In this document: piece by piece, positions 36,662-45,563 of the stretch
How the letters are laid out: the number at the start of each line of letters is the position of its first letter
Position numbering within the stretch: the first letter of the stretch is position 1
Assembly: GCF_017592335.1 (NCBI RefSeq)
Contig: NZ_JACNMP010000011.1
Span: 1 to 64,000, forward strand
Source of the DNA: Pseudaestuariivita rosea
GTDB taxonomy: Bacteria > Pseudomonadota > Alphaproteobacteria > Rhodobacterales > Rhodobacteraceae
Reading direction: 5' to 3'
DNA: 64,000 bases
Translations under genes and position numbers: made by a program
The notes under the pieces: generated by a model
What the model saw: the letters and a program-made list of their open reading frames with translations, nothing else
What the model was told of the DNA's origin: nothing
Databases searched by the model: none

Positions 36662-38320
36662 TCATGACCCATCCCGCCAGCGGTTCACGATGGGATAGCG
36701 GCGGTCCAGCCAGAAGGCGCGGCCGGATAGGCGGGGGCCGGGGGCGGATTGGAACCGTTTGTATTCCGAGATATAGATCAGATGTTCGACCTTCTTCACC
36801 GTCTGCGCATCAAATCCCGCCTCAACACAGTCAGCGACTGACGCATCGCGGTCGATCAGCATTTCAAGGATACCGTCCAGCACCTCATAGGGGGGCAGGC
36901 TGTCTTCGTCTTTCTGATCATCACGCAGTTCCGCCGTGGGCGGCTTTTCGATAATCTGAACTGGAATCACCTCACCCCCCGGTCCCTTCATCCACGGCCG
37001 ATGATTGGCATTGCGCCAGCGGCAGGTGTCGAACACGCGGGTTTTGTACATATCCTTGATCGGATTGTAACCCCCCGACATATCGCCATAGATCGTGGCA
37101 TAGCCGACCGCGACCTCGGATTTATTGCCGGTGGTCAGCAGCATCTCACCAAACTTGTTCGACTGCGCCATCAGCAGAAGGCCCCGCAGACGCGACTGGA
37201 TATTTTCCTCGGTGATATCCGCGGCCATACCGTTAAAAAGCGGCTGCAGCGCCTCGGTCACGGCTTGGCGCGGGCCGGTAATGGGCACGCTGTCCAGATG
37301 CACGCCCAGGTTTGCCGCCACTGCCGCGGCATCGTCCAGTGAACCTTGCGAGGTATATTCCGACGGCAGCATCACACAGCGCACATTGTCAGGCCCAAGC
37401 GCATCCACCGCAATCGTCGCCACAATCGCGCTGTCAATCCCACCGGACAGACCCAGCACGACCTTTCCAAACCCCGTCTTGCCCAGATAATCGCGCAGGC
37501 CTTCGACCATCACGCGGTAATCCTGTTCATAGCTGTCGGGATGCACCACCTTTTCGCCCGGCACCGCGCGCCAGCCCTGATCGGTCAGCTCAAAATCGAC
37601 ATGGGTGATGCATTCGTCGAAGACGGGCATCTTCACGGCCAACTTGCCACCGGGGTTCAGCACGAAGGACCCGCCATCGAAAATCTGATCATCCTGCCCA
37701 CCAACCAGGTTCAGATAGACCAGAGGCAACCCCGTTTCGACAACACGCGCCACCATCTTGTTCAAACGGATGTCGAATTTATCGCGAAAGTACGGCGACC
37801 CGTTGGGCACCATCAGAACCTCGGCCCCGGTCTCGGCTAGTGACTCGGGCACGTCTTCGTGCCAGGCATCTTCGCAAATCGGGATACCCACGCGCATCGG
37901 GCCGATTGTCACGGGGCCGCTGATCTGACCGCTTATGAAATAGCGTTCTTCGTCAAAGACTGTGAAATTCGGCAGGTTGTGCTTGAAGATCCGCGCCTTG
38001 ACCTGCCCGCCATGCAAGACGTGATAGGTGTTGAATAGCTCGGTGCCTTCATAACACGGGCCACCGATGCCCAAGGCGGGACCATCGGCACAATCGGCTG
38101 CCAGCTGGTCAACCGTCTGCATCGCCTCAATCGTAAAGGCGCGCTTCATCACAAGATCCTGCGCCTGATAGCCGCTTAGAAACATCTCGGGCAGCATGAC
38201 ATAATCGGCGCCAGCCTCTTTGCCCGCCTGCCAGGCCTGCTTGGCCTTTTCCATGTTGCCCTGAAAATCGCCAACTGTCGGGTTCAGTTGGGCCAGCGTC
38301 ACGCGGAATGTTCGGGACAT
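36662..38320 (-). CDS. nadE: Glutamine-dependent NAD+ synthetase
   Basis: 552 residues. An N-terminal nitrilase-type glutaminase domain has the triad E45 (LPEMF), K113 (KHNLPN) and C149 (PICEDAW). The C-terminal synthetase domain has the ATP motif LSGGIDSAI (291-299). It converts deamido-NAD to NAD. The ribosome site (AAAGGTC) is just outside the MITE-like element, whose edge is 18 bp from the start codon, so the promoter must lie inside or beyond that element. Confidence 0.97.
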   Translation of the reverse strand: MSRTFRVTLAQLNPTVGDFQGNMEKAKQAWQAGKEAGADYVMLPEMFLSGYQAQDLVMKRAFTIEAMQTVDQLAADCADGPALGIGGPCYEGTELFNTYHVLHGGQVKARIFKHNLPNFTVFDEERYFISGQISGPVTIGPMRVGIPICEDAWHEDVPESLAETGAEVLMVPNGSPYFRDKFDIRLNKMVARVVETGLPLVYLNLVGGQDDQIFDGGSFVLNPGGKLAVKMPVFDECITHVDFELTDQGWRAVPGEKVVHPDSYEQDYRVMVEGLRDYLGKTGFGKVVLGLSGGIDSAIVATIAVDALGPDNVRCVMLPSEYTSQGSLDDAAAVAANLGVHLDSVPITGPRQAVTEALQPLFNGMAADITEENIQSRLRGLLLMAQSNKFGEMLLTTGNKSEVAVGYATIYGDMSGGYNPIKDMYKTRVFDTCRWRNANHRPWMKGPGGEVIPVQIIEKPPTAELRDDQKDEDSLPPYEVLDGILEMLIDRDASVADCVEAGFDAQTVKKVEHLIYISEYKRFQSAPGPRLSGRAFWLDRRYPIVNRWRDGS

Positions 38321-38338
38321 AAATGAAGACCTTTCTTA

Positions 38339-38603
38339 GGGCCTGTTCACACTATTAAGTTAGCGCTGGTTTCAGACCAAAATTGCTCATCTCTCAGCAT
38401 TTGAGCGCAGGAATAGCGGGCTATTTCAAGCTCAAATAACGACGAAATGGGCAATTTTGGCGAAATCCCCGCGGGACGCGGCCCATTTTGCGGCTGACAA
38501 GCCGCTTTGCCCTGACGATGAACCACATCGCTGCGGTCAAATCGGCTTGTCAGCCGCAAAATGGGTCTCGCGCCAGAGCTAACTCAATAGTGTGAACAGG
38601 CCC
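38339..38603. mobile_element. 265-bp MITE-like element
   Basis: 31-bp terminal inverted repeats with two mismatches (both start GGGCCTGTTCACACTATT), flanked on both sides by TA (38337-38338 and 38604-38605), consistent with a TA target duplication. Inside, a second perfect 23-bp inverted repeat at 38482-38504 and 38543-38565 brackets a 38-base loop. No transposase is encoded; the 70-residue ORF inside is not credible. Such elements are moved by a related transposase elsewhere. Confidence 0.85.
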
Positions 38604-38747
38604 TAGTAACTGCGACCCGTTTACCAGATATAGGGACGAACGAAAGAGTGCGGCGCTGAAAACCGTTGCCCCTGACGTAAGGGTCAATTAGGCTTCGCCA
38701 CAAATCTATCAATGGCGCTGGGGCGCGTCGATTACAGGGGGATAAGG

Positions 38748-40148
38748 GTGCGTCTTTTACGTATGACGACCGCAGCGGCGGGGTTGCTTCTTACGAGTTT
38801 CGGTGTCTGGGCGCAGGATGTTCAGATCAAGCAGTATGAAAACGGTGGCATCTACGAAGGCACCTTTCAGGATGGCAAGCAGCACGGTTTTGGTACTTAT
38901 ACCCTGCCGAATGGCTATGAATACACCGGCGAATGGGTCGATGGCGAAATCTCGGGCGAAGGGACAGCCAAGTTCCCGAACGGGTCCGTCTATGTCGGCG
39001 AATTTGCCCAAGGCCAGCCAAACGGTTTTGGTAAGATGACCTTTGCCGATGGCGGCAGCTATGAAGGTGACTGGGCAAACGGCCAGATCACGGGTGTGGG
39101 TATCGTGATCTATGCCAGCGGCGTGGTCTATGAAGGCAGCGTTGAAAATGCCGAACATAATGGCTTTGGCAAGCTGCAAGATCCGTCCGGTTATGTCTAC
39201 GAAGGTGCCTGGGTTGATGGTCTCCGCACCGGCGAAGCGCGCATCACCTATGCCGATGGGTCTGTTTATGACGGAACCGTAGCGGATGGCCAGCGTCAGG
39301 GTCAGGGAACCCTGACGGTTTCAGACGGCACAGTTTTTGAGGGCACATGGGTCGATGATCAGCTGCAGGGGCAGGGTCGTCTGGTTCAGGCCAATGGTGA
39401 TGTCTACGAAGGCGATTTCAAAGCCGGCCGGCGTGACGGTCAGGGCAAGGTCACATTGGCCAACGGTGATGTCTACGAAGGCCAGTTCGCCGATGATCAA
39501 CGCCACGGAACCGGAACATTCACCAGCACCGATGGCTATGTTTATACCGGCGAATGGCAGAATGGCCTGATCGAAGGGCAGGGCGAAATCACTTATCCCG
39601 ACGGGTCGGTCTATACCGGCAGCTTTGTCAACGAACTGCCTGATGGCCAGGGCAGGATCGTCTATGCCGATGGCAGCACCTACGAAGGCGAATGGTCCGC
39701 AGGTGTGATCGAAGGCCAGGGCACTGTCACTTATCCCAACGGCCTGATCTACGAAGGTGGCTTTCAGAATGCGCAAAACCACGGCACAGGCACGATGACC
39801 TTTCCAAATGGCTATGTCTATGAAGGCGAATGGCAGAACGGTCGCCGACACGGTCAGGGCAAATTCACCATGACCGATGGTTTTGTTTATCAGGGTGAAT
39901 GGCGTCAGGGGGAAATGACCGGCCAAGGAACTGCGGTCTATGACACGGGCGACGTTTATATCGGCATGTTCGAAAACGGTGCGCGCAGCGGTCAGGGCAC
40001 CATGCGCTTTACATCCGGGGTTGAGATCTCGGGCATTTGGGAAAACGGTTCTCTGGTCGATAACACTGCCCAGCCCGAGGCCGCTTCAGCCGATGCTGCG
40101 GATGGCGCCCCGGATGCCGATGATGGCGGCGACGCATCCGCAAACTGA
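38748..40148 (+). CDS. Exported protein of 18 MORN repeats
   Basis: 466 residues from the GTG at 38748 (AGGGGG about 7 nt upstream); an ATG at 38763 is the alternative. Signal peptide to about residue 22 (LLTSFGVWA), then 18 consecutive MORN repeats of exactly 23 residues with the YEGxxxxGxxxGxGxxxxxxG pattern, then an Ala/Asp-rich tail. MORN arrays form elongated beta hairpin ladders that bind proteins or lipids. The regular period suggests recent internal duplication. The partner is unknown, and the neighbour downstream is the COX1-like gene. Confidence 0.85.
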   Translation: MRLLRMTTAAAGLLLTSFGVWAQDVQIKQYENGGIYEGTFQDGKQHGFGTYTLPNGYEYTGEWVDGEISGEGTAKFPNGSVYVGEFAQGQPNGFGKMTFADGGSYEGDWANGQITGVGIVIYASGVVYEGSVENAEHNGFGKLQDPSGYVYEGAWVDGLRTGEARITYADGSVYDGTVADGQRQGQGTLTVSDGTVFEGTWVDDQLQGQGRLVQANGDVYEGDFKAGRRDGQGKVTLANGDVYEGQFADDQRHGTGTFTSTDGYVYTGEWQNGLIEGQGEITYPDGSVYTGSFVNELPDGQGRIVYADGSTYEGEWSAGVIEGQGTVTYPNGLIYEGGFQNAQNHGTGTMTFPNGYVYEGEWQNGRRHGQGKFTMTDGFVYQGEWRQGEMTGQGTAVYDTGDVYIGMFENGARSGQGTMRFTSGVEISGIWENGSLVDNTAQPEAASADAADGAPDADDGGDASAN

Positions 40149-40197
40149 CCCAAATGCGGTGTGATAACTCAGGCCCCGATCCAGCGGTCCTGATCTG

Positions 40198-40989
40198 ATG
40201 CGGATCAGCCATAAAACTGCGGGCCTTTTCCACCTGTGGATGGCTGCGATTGTGGGTCTGATGCTGTTGGTCATCAGCTTTTACACACGGGCCGAACTGA
40301 TGCTGCCCGGGGTGCAATATGTGGCTCGTTCGAACATTCTGCTGATGGCTTCCGTGAACTACAGTTTCCTTGTGCTGTTGTTCATGCTGGCCCCAGCGTT
40401 CCTGGGAGGTCTGGGCTGCTATTTCCTACCACTCCAGACGCAAACCAAGGATTTGGCGGTGCCATGGGCCAATGCTGTGTGCTGCGCAGGCTTTGCCCTG
40501 ACATTTATTACTGGCGGCCTTACCGTGCTGGGGTTTTCCAACTTTGTTTTTATCGCCCTTTATGCCTGTTCTGCCGCACAGATGCTGATGGCGCTGAACC
40601 TGATGATCACATATCTCACAAAACCCAAACTATCACCCGACATGGGTGAGCAAACCTTGACCGCAGGCGTGATCGCTGGTGGGGCTGCTGCGCTTTTGTG
40701 TCTGATCCCCGTTCTGACGCTGCTGATACACCTAAGTCTGACCGACCGCGCCTTTGGCGTATCTGTCTTTGACCCCGCAGGCGGCGTTGACCCGGTACTA
40801 TATCAGCATCTGCTGTGGATTTTTGGCCACCCCGAACTGCAGATGTTATTGATCCTCGGTTTCATCCTGGGCGCCGCAATCATCGTCATGACCAACGCAA
40901 CCCCCATCCGCCAAAGCCGCCCTCTATTTCTGTCACTTCTGACGCTGGGGTTCTGTGTGGGTCTGGCGCTGCTTTCCAATGCAATATAA
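40198..40989 (+). CDS. Half-length, ligand-poor COX1-like membrane protein
   Basis: 263 residues, all membrane helices, aligning with the first half of the CtaD encoded 1 kb downstream (ELMLPGVQY; FDPAGGVDPVLYQHLLWIFGHPE). It ends before the CuB His pair and the heme His pair. The low-spin heme His (H92 in CtaD) is Ser56 here, and the cross-linked Tyr of HPEVY is Gln215, though His211 and Glu213 remain. It therefore cannot be an oxidase. It could be an assembly factor, a pseudo-subunit or a decaying duplicate. The intact frame and even divergence argue for selection. Confidence 0.7.
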   Translation: MRISHKTAGLFHLWMAAIVGLMLLVISFYTRAELMLPGVQYVARSNILLMASVNYSFLVLLFMLAPAFLGGLGCYFLPLQTQTKDLAVPWANAVCCAGFALTFITGGLTVLGFSNFVFIALYACSAAQMLMALNLMITYLTKPKLSPDMGEQTLTAGVIAGGAAALLCLIPVLTLLIHLSLTDRAFGVSVFDPAGGVDPVLYQHLLWIFGHPELQMLLILGFILGAAIIVMTNATPIRQSRPLFLSLLTLGFCVGLALLSNAI

Positions 40990-41105
40990 GTACCGATATC
41001 AGCCAATGCTTTATGCCCACTGGAATTGGCAGCCTGCGATTAACATATAAGAAGTATATAAAGTTATCATTGCCAAAGCTCCATTAACCAGAAGCAATTA
41101 AGACA

Positions 41106-41753
41106 ATGAATAAAACAATCGTTATTCTACTCGGTATTTTTGCGACGATTTTGGCATCAATGCCAGCCGTTGCGGAAAAGGATGGCAGCCGCGATGTTGC
41201 CGCGAATTCCTTCACTTGGGACAATTGCAGCGTGCCCGTTGAACGGTTAACAACACAAGAGACTAGACCGTTTATGTTCTTAGGTAATCTTGTCGACCGT
41301 AATCACCCAAGATGGCATGAATTCGATCACTATATAGCTCTTTATCCAGATGCGCGATCATGCTTGATAAAGGACGAACAAGACAAAATGGAGCCAAATC
41401 TACTTAATATTGATTGGTTGAAACTGCGACCTGCTGCAGCAAAGCGAGTTTGTTTTTTTCGTATATTTACCAGTCTGCAGACGCATGAGCAAATAAAGAG
41501 CTGGCTCAGCCATCATGGATTTTCGGCATATGGGCCAAGGCGGGTTAAGTCATTAAACTACGAACCAAGGCACGAAGATGATCCAATTGCATATATTGCA
41601 GGCACTATGAGTGCCGAGGGGATAAATGAACTTACTAAGCCTCTGCTCTGGCGTTTGACTGGTATGACAATAGCGTACGGTTTCAGTATAAGTGTAAGCC
41701 TTAACGACAAGGGCGAAGTGGTCGGCGTTCACACTTCATCATCTACCAAATAG
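41106..41753 (+). CDS. Secreted protein of unknown function, AT-rich
   Basis: 215 residues with a signal peptide (KTIVILLGIFATILASMPAVAE). The mature part has three Cys (DNCSV, RSCLI, KRVCFF) and no recognised domain. Base composition is visibly more AT-rich than the flanking oxidase genes, with codons such as ATA and TTA that neighbours avoid, which suggests acquisition. It lies between the COX1-like gene and ctaD with more than 100 bp on each side, so it is probably its own unit. Confidence 0.6.
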   Translation: MNKTIVILLGIFATILASMPAVAEKDGSRDVAANSFTWDNCSVPVERLTTQETRPFMFLGNLVDRNHPRWHEFDHYIALYPDARSCLIKDEQDKMEPNLLNIDWLKLRPAAAKRVCFFRIFTSLQTHEQIKSWLSHHGFSAYGPRRVKSLNYEPRHEDDPIAYIAGTMSAEGINELTKPLLWRLTGMTIAYGFSISVSLNDKGEVVGVHTSSSTK

Positions 41754-41963
41754 ATAAAGATCGGAACTCTGCGTCCCTAAAAACCAACAATTTTCCGTAA
41801 AATCAAACCGCTGCAACACAAGGGGTGAGGCATTTTACCCCAGCGTTATCGCATCACAGTGATTGCCCTTTGGCAAAAGGCAATTTAGAACAGCACAAAA
41901 TTCGCGTGGGCGAGTCACTCTTCGTCCTTGCATCTGACATCCGAATGAATTGGGAGAAACCGC

Positions 41964-43640
41964 ATGGCAGACGCCGCCATTCACGGGCACGACCACGAAG
42001 ACGACCGCGGGTTCTTTACCCGCTGGTTCATGTCTACGAACCACAAAGACATTGGTATTCTTTATCTTTTCACCGCTGGCATTGTCGGCTTTATCTCGGT
42101 TGCCTTCACCGTCTACATGCGGATGGAGCTGATGAACCCCGGTGTCCAGTACATGTGTATGGAAGGCGCACGGTTCTTTGTGTCCGAGGCCACCTGTACC
42201 CCCAACGGACACCTTTGGAACGTGCTGATCACCTATCACGGCGTCCTGATGATGTTCTTTGTGGTGATCCCCGCCCTGTTCGGCGGTTTCGGCAACTATT
42301 TCATGCCGCTGCAGATCGGTGCACCCGATATGGCCTTCCCGCGGATGAACAACCTGTCTTATTGGTTGTTCGTGGCCGGTACGGCCCTGGGTGTGGCATC
42401 AATGTTTGCGCCGGGTAGTCCCGATGGGCAGGCCGGTGCGGGCGTGGGCTGGGTGCTTTACCCGCCGCTTTCGACCTCGGGCGCGCCGGGCATGTCGATG
42501 GATCTGGCCATTTTCGCGGTGCACGTGTCGGGCTTGTCGTCGATTCTGGGCGCGATCAACATGATCACTACATTCCTGAACATGCGTGCGCCGGGTATGA
42601 CCCTGCACAAAGTGCCGCTGTTCGCCTGGTCGATCTTTGTCACATCCTGGCTGATCCTTCTGGCCCTGCCAGTGCTGGCCGGTGCGATCACCATGCTGCT
42701 GATGGACCGCAACTTCGGCTTCACCTTCTTTGACCCGGCCGGTGGCGGTGACCCTGTGCTGTACCAGCACATCCTGTGGTTCTTTGGCCACCCCGAGGTC
42801 TATATCATTATCCTGCCCGGATTTGGTTTGATCAGCCACATCATCGCAACCTTTGCCCGGAAGCCGATCTTTGGCTACCTGCCAATGGTCTACGCGATGG
42901 TTGCCATCGGTGTTCTGGGCTTCGTCGTCTGGGCACACCACATGTACACCGTAGGTATGTCACTGACGCAACAGTCCTACTTCATGCTGGCCACTATGGT
43001 CATCGCGGTGCCGACGGGTGTGAAGATCTTCAGCTGGATTGCCACCATGTGGGGCGGGTCGGTCGAATTCAAAACACCCATGCTCTGGGCCTTCGGCTTT
43101 CTGTTCCTGTTCACCGTGGGCGGTGTGACCGGCGTTGTCCTGTCACAGGCGGGCGTCGACCGGGCCTATCACGACACTTACTATGTCGTGGCGCACTTCC
43201 ACTATGTGATGTCACTGGGTGCGGTCTTCTGTATCTTTGCCGGGATATACTTCTATATCGGCAAGATGTCGGGCCGTCAGTATCCCGAATGGGCGGGTAA
43301 ACTGCACTTCTGGATGATGTTCATCGGGTCTAACCTGACCTTCTTCCCCCAGCACTTCCTGGGCCGTCAGGGGATGCCACGCCGCTACATCGACTACCCC
43401 GAGGCGTTCGCCTATTGGAATTATATCTCAAGTATCGGTGCGTTCCTGTCATTCGCTTCGTTCCTGTTCTTCATCGGTATCATTGCCTACACCCTGATGG
43501 CAGGGCGTCGCGTGACTGAAAAGAACTACTGGAATGAACATGCCGACACGCTGGAATGGACACTGCCATCCCCGCCGCCCGAGCATACGTTCGAACAACT
43601 GCCCAAGCGTGAAGATTGGGACAAGCAGCATTCGCATTAA
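41964..43640 (+). CDS. ctaD: Cytochrome c oxidase (aa3) subunit I
   Basis: 558 residues. All key residues are present: heme a ligand H92, CuB ligands H276, H325 and H326 with the cross-linked Y280, K-channel K354, and heme a3/a ligands H411 and H413. Proton-pumping terminal oxidase in the inner membrane. GGGAGA precedes the ATG. Subunits II and III are not in the window; a 44-residue subunit IV is encoded at 54.5 kb. A terminator follows within 60 bp. Confidence 0.98.
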   Translation: MADAAIHGHDHEDDRGFFTRWFMSTNHKDIGILYLFTAGIVGFISVAFTVYMRMELMNPGVQYMCMEGARFFVSEATCTPNGHLWNVLITYHGVLMMFFVVIPALFGGFGNYFMPLQIGAPDMAFPRMNNLSYWLFVAGTALGVASMFAPGSPDGQAGAGVGWVLYPPLSTSGAPGMSMDLAIFAVHVSGLSSILGAINMITTFLNMRAPGMTLHKVPLFAWSIFVTSWLILLALPVLAGAITMLLMDRNFGFTFFDPAGGGDPVLYQHILWFFGHPEVYIIILPGFGLISHIIATFARKPIFGYLPMVYAMVAIGVLGFVVWAHHMYTVGMSLTQQSYFMLATMVIAVPTGVKIFSWIATMWGGSVEFKTPMLWAFGFLFLFTVGGVTGVVLSQAGVDRAYHDTYYVVAHFHYVMSLGAVFCIFAGIYFYIGKMSGRQYPEWAGKLHFWMMFIGSNLTFFPQHFLGRQGMPRRYIDYPEAFAYWNYISSIGAFLSFASFLFFIGIIAYTLMAGRRVTEKNYWNEHADTLEWTLPSPPPEHTFEQLPKREDWDKQHSH

Positions 43641-44183
43641 ATGCCTCTTGAGCATTCCATAAAACCGCAAGAGGCCCCGGAAAATTCCGGGGCTTTTTCG
43701 TATGCGGATGGTACAGGGCGACCATATTGCCAGTTTTCGCTTTGGCCCTATCGATCATTACCGCGCCGCGGCTTTGTTCTGTTCATGGGCATCACGGCGG
43801 CGCTGATCTTTCTGCCCATCGTCACCATCCTTGGATCACCCGTCGTTTGGGGCCTGCTGCCGTTTTTCCTGATCACCCTGGGTGCGGTATGGTGGGCACT
43901 GGAACGCAGTTATAAGGACGGATCAGTGCTTGAGCAGTTGACAATCTGGTCCGATCGCGCCGAACTGATCCGGCACAACCCGCGCGGACCGCGGCAGGAA
44001 TGGACAGCGAATACCTATTGGGTGACAGTGAACATGCACGAAAAAAGCGGGCCGGTGCCCCACTATGTGACGCTCAGCGGCGGCGGGCGAGAGGTCGAGG
44101 TCGGGTCGTTCCTAAGCGAAGACGAACGCAAGGAACTGTTCGCCAAGTTATCTGACTGTCTGCGCCGCGTTCGGACCCATTGA
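43641..44183 (+). CDS. DUF2244 membrane protein
   Basis: 180 residues. Two transmembrane helices (about 45-85) after the family motif LWPYRSLPRRGF, then a soluble domain (VLEQLTIWSDRAELIRHNPRG). The only in-frame start that retains LWPYRS is the ATG at 43641, directly after the ctaD stop, so translation is probably coupled. A strong terminator lies within codons 12-20. The N-terminus is ~20 residues longer than usual for the family. Function unknown. Confidence 0.8.
   Translation: MPLEHSIKPQEAPENSGAFSYADGTGRPYCQFSLWPYRSLPRRGFVLFMGITAALIFLPIVTILGSPVVWGLLPFFLITLGAVWWALERSYKDGSVLEQLTIWSDRAELIRHNPRGPRQEWTANTYWVTVNMHEKSGPVPHYVTLSGGGREVEVGSFLSEDERKELFAKLSDCLRRVRTH
43674..43698 (+). terminator. Intrinsic terminator inside the DUF2244 5' coding region
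   Basis: Stem GCCCCGG (43674-43680) / CCGGGGC (43687-43693), with AA/TT extending it and five T after (43694-43698). Placed 34-58 bp after the ctaD stop. It would end most ctaD transcripts and attenuate the next two genes. Confidence 0.85.
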
Positions 44184-45091
44184 TGGCGCAAGTCCCCGCA
44201 ACGCCCAAATCGCGACGGTTCAAACTGCTGATGCAGGCCCGTTTGTTCGGACCTGAAGCCGCGCTGGACAATGACGACCTGCAGGATTCTGAAATCACCG
44301 CCCTGACCCTGGCCCGTACGGGGCAGCCGCCGTTGCCAAAAATCCCCAAGGTCATGTTCCTGATCCCGCTGGTAGGCAAGCATCAGGTGTCCGATTGGTC
44401 CGCTGTTCAGGCCCGTCTGGCCGCGACGCTGGCCTCGTTTCGCCGCCAGACCTCGCCCTATTGGTCCTGCGTTATCTGTGGTCAGGACCGCCCCGATCAG
44501 ATCGATTTTGATGATAAGATCGTCTTTCTGCCGTTCACCGATCCTGTCGAGGGCAACGATAAATGGGCCAAGCTGTCGGCGCTGGTGCGCCACCTGCCGA
44601 CCGAAGGCATGTGGGACGGTTATGTAATGCCCTTCGACGCCGATGACCTGCTGCATCCGCGCGCCGTGGCACATATGATCGGCATGGCCGAACCTGGCGG
44701 GTATCTGATCACCTCGGGCTATATCAAGGATGTCGCGGCGGACCGCGTTGGGCTGGCCGGGCCGCGCACCTGGTCGAAACCCATCCGCAAACCCTTCTGG
44801 AAACTTTGCGGCAGCACCGCCGCCTTCCGCTATAGCGATACCCCGCTTGAGGCTGACTTTCTGGCGACCCTGACCCAGCATGAACACCGCATGTTCCCCT
44901 ATCTGTCCCGGCTGGCGGCGCGTCCTCTGACACCTTTCCCATTTCCCGCAGCGCTATACATGCTGAACCACGGCGAAAATTTCGGCACCCGCCGCGGCCG
45001 CGTGGGGTTCAAGCCCCGGTTTGTCGAACGCTATCAGGTCAAAGACACCGAAACGCTGGCCCAGATCGAACAGGATTTCCCACAGGCTTAG
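44183..45091 (+). CDS. Putative GT-A glycosyltransferase
   Basis: 302 residues from the ATG at 44183, overlapping the DUF2244 stop by one base. It has VMFLIPLVGKHQVSDWSAVQ at the start of the fold, the acidic motif PFDADDLLHPRAV near residue 150, and an SGYIKD region. It resembles the putative rhamnosyltransferase-type proteins of Rhodobacterales. Donor and acceptor are unknown. Confidence 0.65.
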   Translation: MAQVPATPKSRRFKLLMQARLFGPEAALDNDDLQDSEITALTLARTGQPPLPKIPKVMFLIPLVGKHQVSDWSAVQARLAATLASFRRQTSPYWSCVICGQDRPDQIDFDDKIVFLPFTDPVEGNDKWAKLSALVRHLPTEGMWDGYVMPFDADDLLHPRAVAHMIGMAEPGGYLITSGYIKDVAADRVGLAGPRTWSKPIRKPFWKLCGSTAAFRYSDTPLEADFLATLTQHEHRMFPYLSRLAARPLTPFPFPAALYMLNHGENFGTRRGRVGFKPRFVERYQVKDTETLAQIEQDFPQA

Positions 45092-45109
45092 GCGTCACCT
45101 TCCACCGCA

Positions 45110-45130
45110 GTCCCGGACTCGATCCGGGAC
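45110..45130. repeat. Intergenic palindrome, GTCCCGGA type
   Basis: GTCCCGGA (45110-45117) / TCCGGGAC (45123-45130) with a 5-base loop, 18 bp after the glycosyltransferase stop and with no T run. A related, imperfect copy lies at 60663-60683 after the Sua5-type gene. This is a widespread style of alphaproteobacterial 3' intergenic palindrome. Confidence 0.6.
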
Positions 45131-45168
45131 CTCTTGCTAGAGCATCGTTCTAAAAAACCTACAGTGCT

Positions 45169-45265
45169 ATATCCGCCCATCCCGCCCGGTGGGAACCACC
45201 GGGCAGCGCCCGACCCGCCCCCCAGGGCGGGCGCTTCTCGCTCACCCTCGGGCCGGTCGCTGCCC
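45169..45265 (-). repeat. 97-bp dispersed palindromic repeat, copy 1
   Basis: Matches the reverse complement of 56629-56725 with five differences in 97 bp by my alignment. Very GC-rich, with internal hairpins (CCCGGTGG/CCACCGGG; GCCCGCC-rich arms). It sits in the gene-free 472 bp between two convergent genes, next to the 45.3-45.55 kb region. Confidence 0.85.
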
Positions 45266-45308
45266 GCAGCTCTTATCAAATACAAAGTATGTTTTTAGGA
45301 CCATGCCC

Positions 45309-45563
45309 TAACAAAATCTTAAATCCCGCCAAAAATAGTTAATCCCGCCAGAATGTTACCCAATCCAAACCCAACCGTGCGCATTGACGGCGTGTTTTGT
45401 ACGTCCAGGAATCGTATGAAACCTAGGTACGAAACGTACGATTTGTCACAAACGGCGGGCGGCTATCATCGCAAAACTTCGAAAATGTGCAATTTGCACA
45501 CGTAATTTCGCCCAAATTTCCCACCGCACGGCGCGTTTACTTTCGTGACGTTGCGTCGGGCGC
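45309..45563. other. Intergenic region resembling 61.6-61.9 kb
   Basis: AT-rich, gene-free. It shares blocks in the same order with 61604-61905: GTTAATCCCGCCAGAATGTTACC-like at 45335, one copy of the ATGTGCAATTTGCACAC palindrome at 45485-45501, and GGCGCGTTTACTTTCGTGACGTTGCG at 45532. Both copies lie directly beyond the 3' end of a minus-strand gene. Nature unknown. Confidence 0.55.

Noticed and set aside
36426-36665. 79-residue ORF upstream of and overlapping the dehydratase
   Set aside because: A shadow of the real frame with no support.
38347-38559. 70-residue ORF inside the MITE-like element
   Set aside because: It is a product of the inverted repeats. No ribosome site and no known fold.
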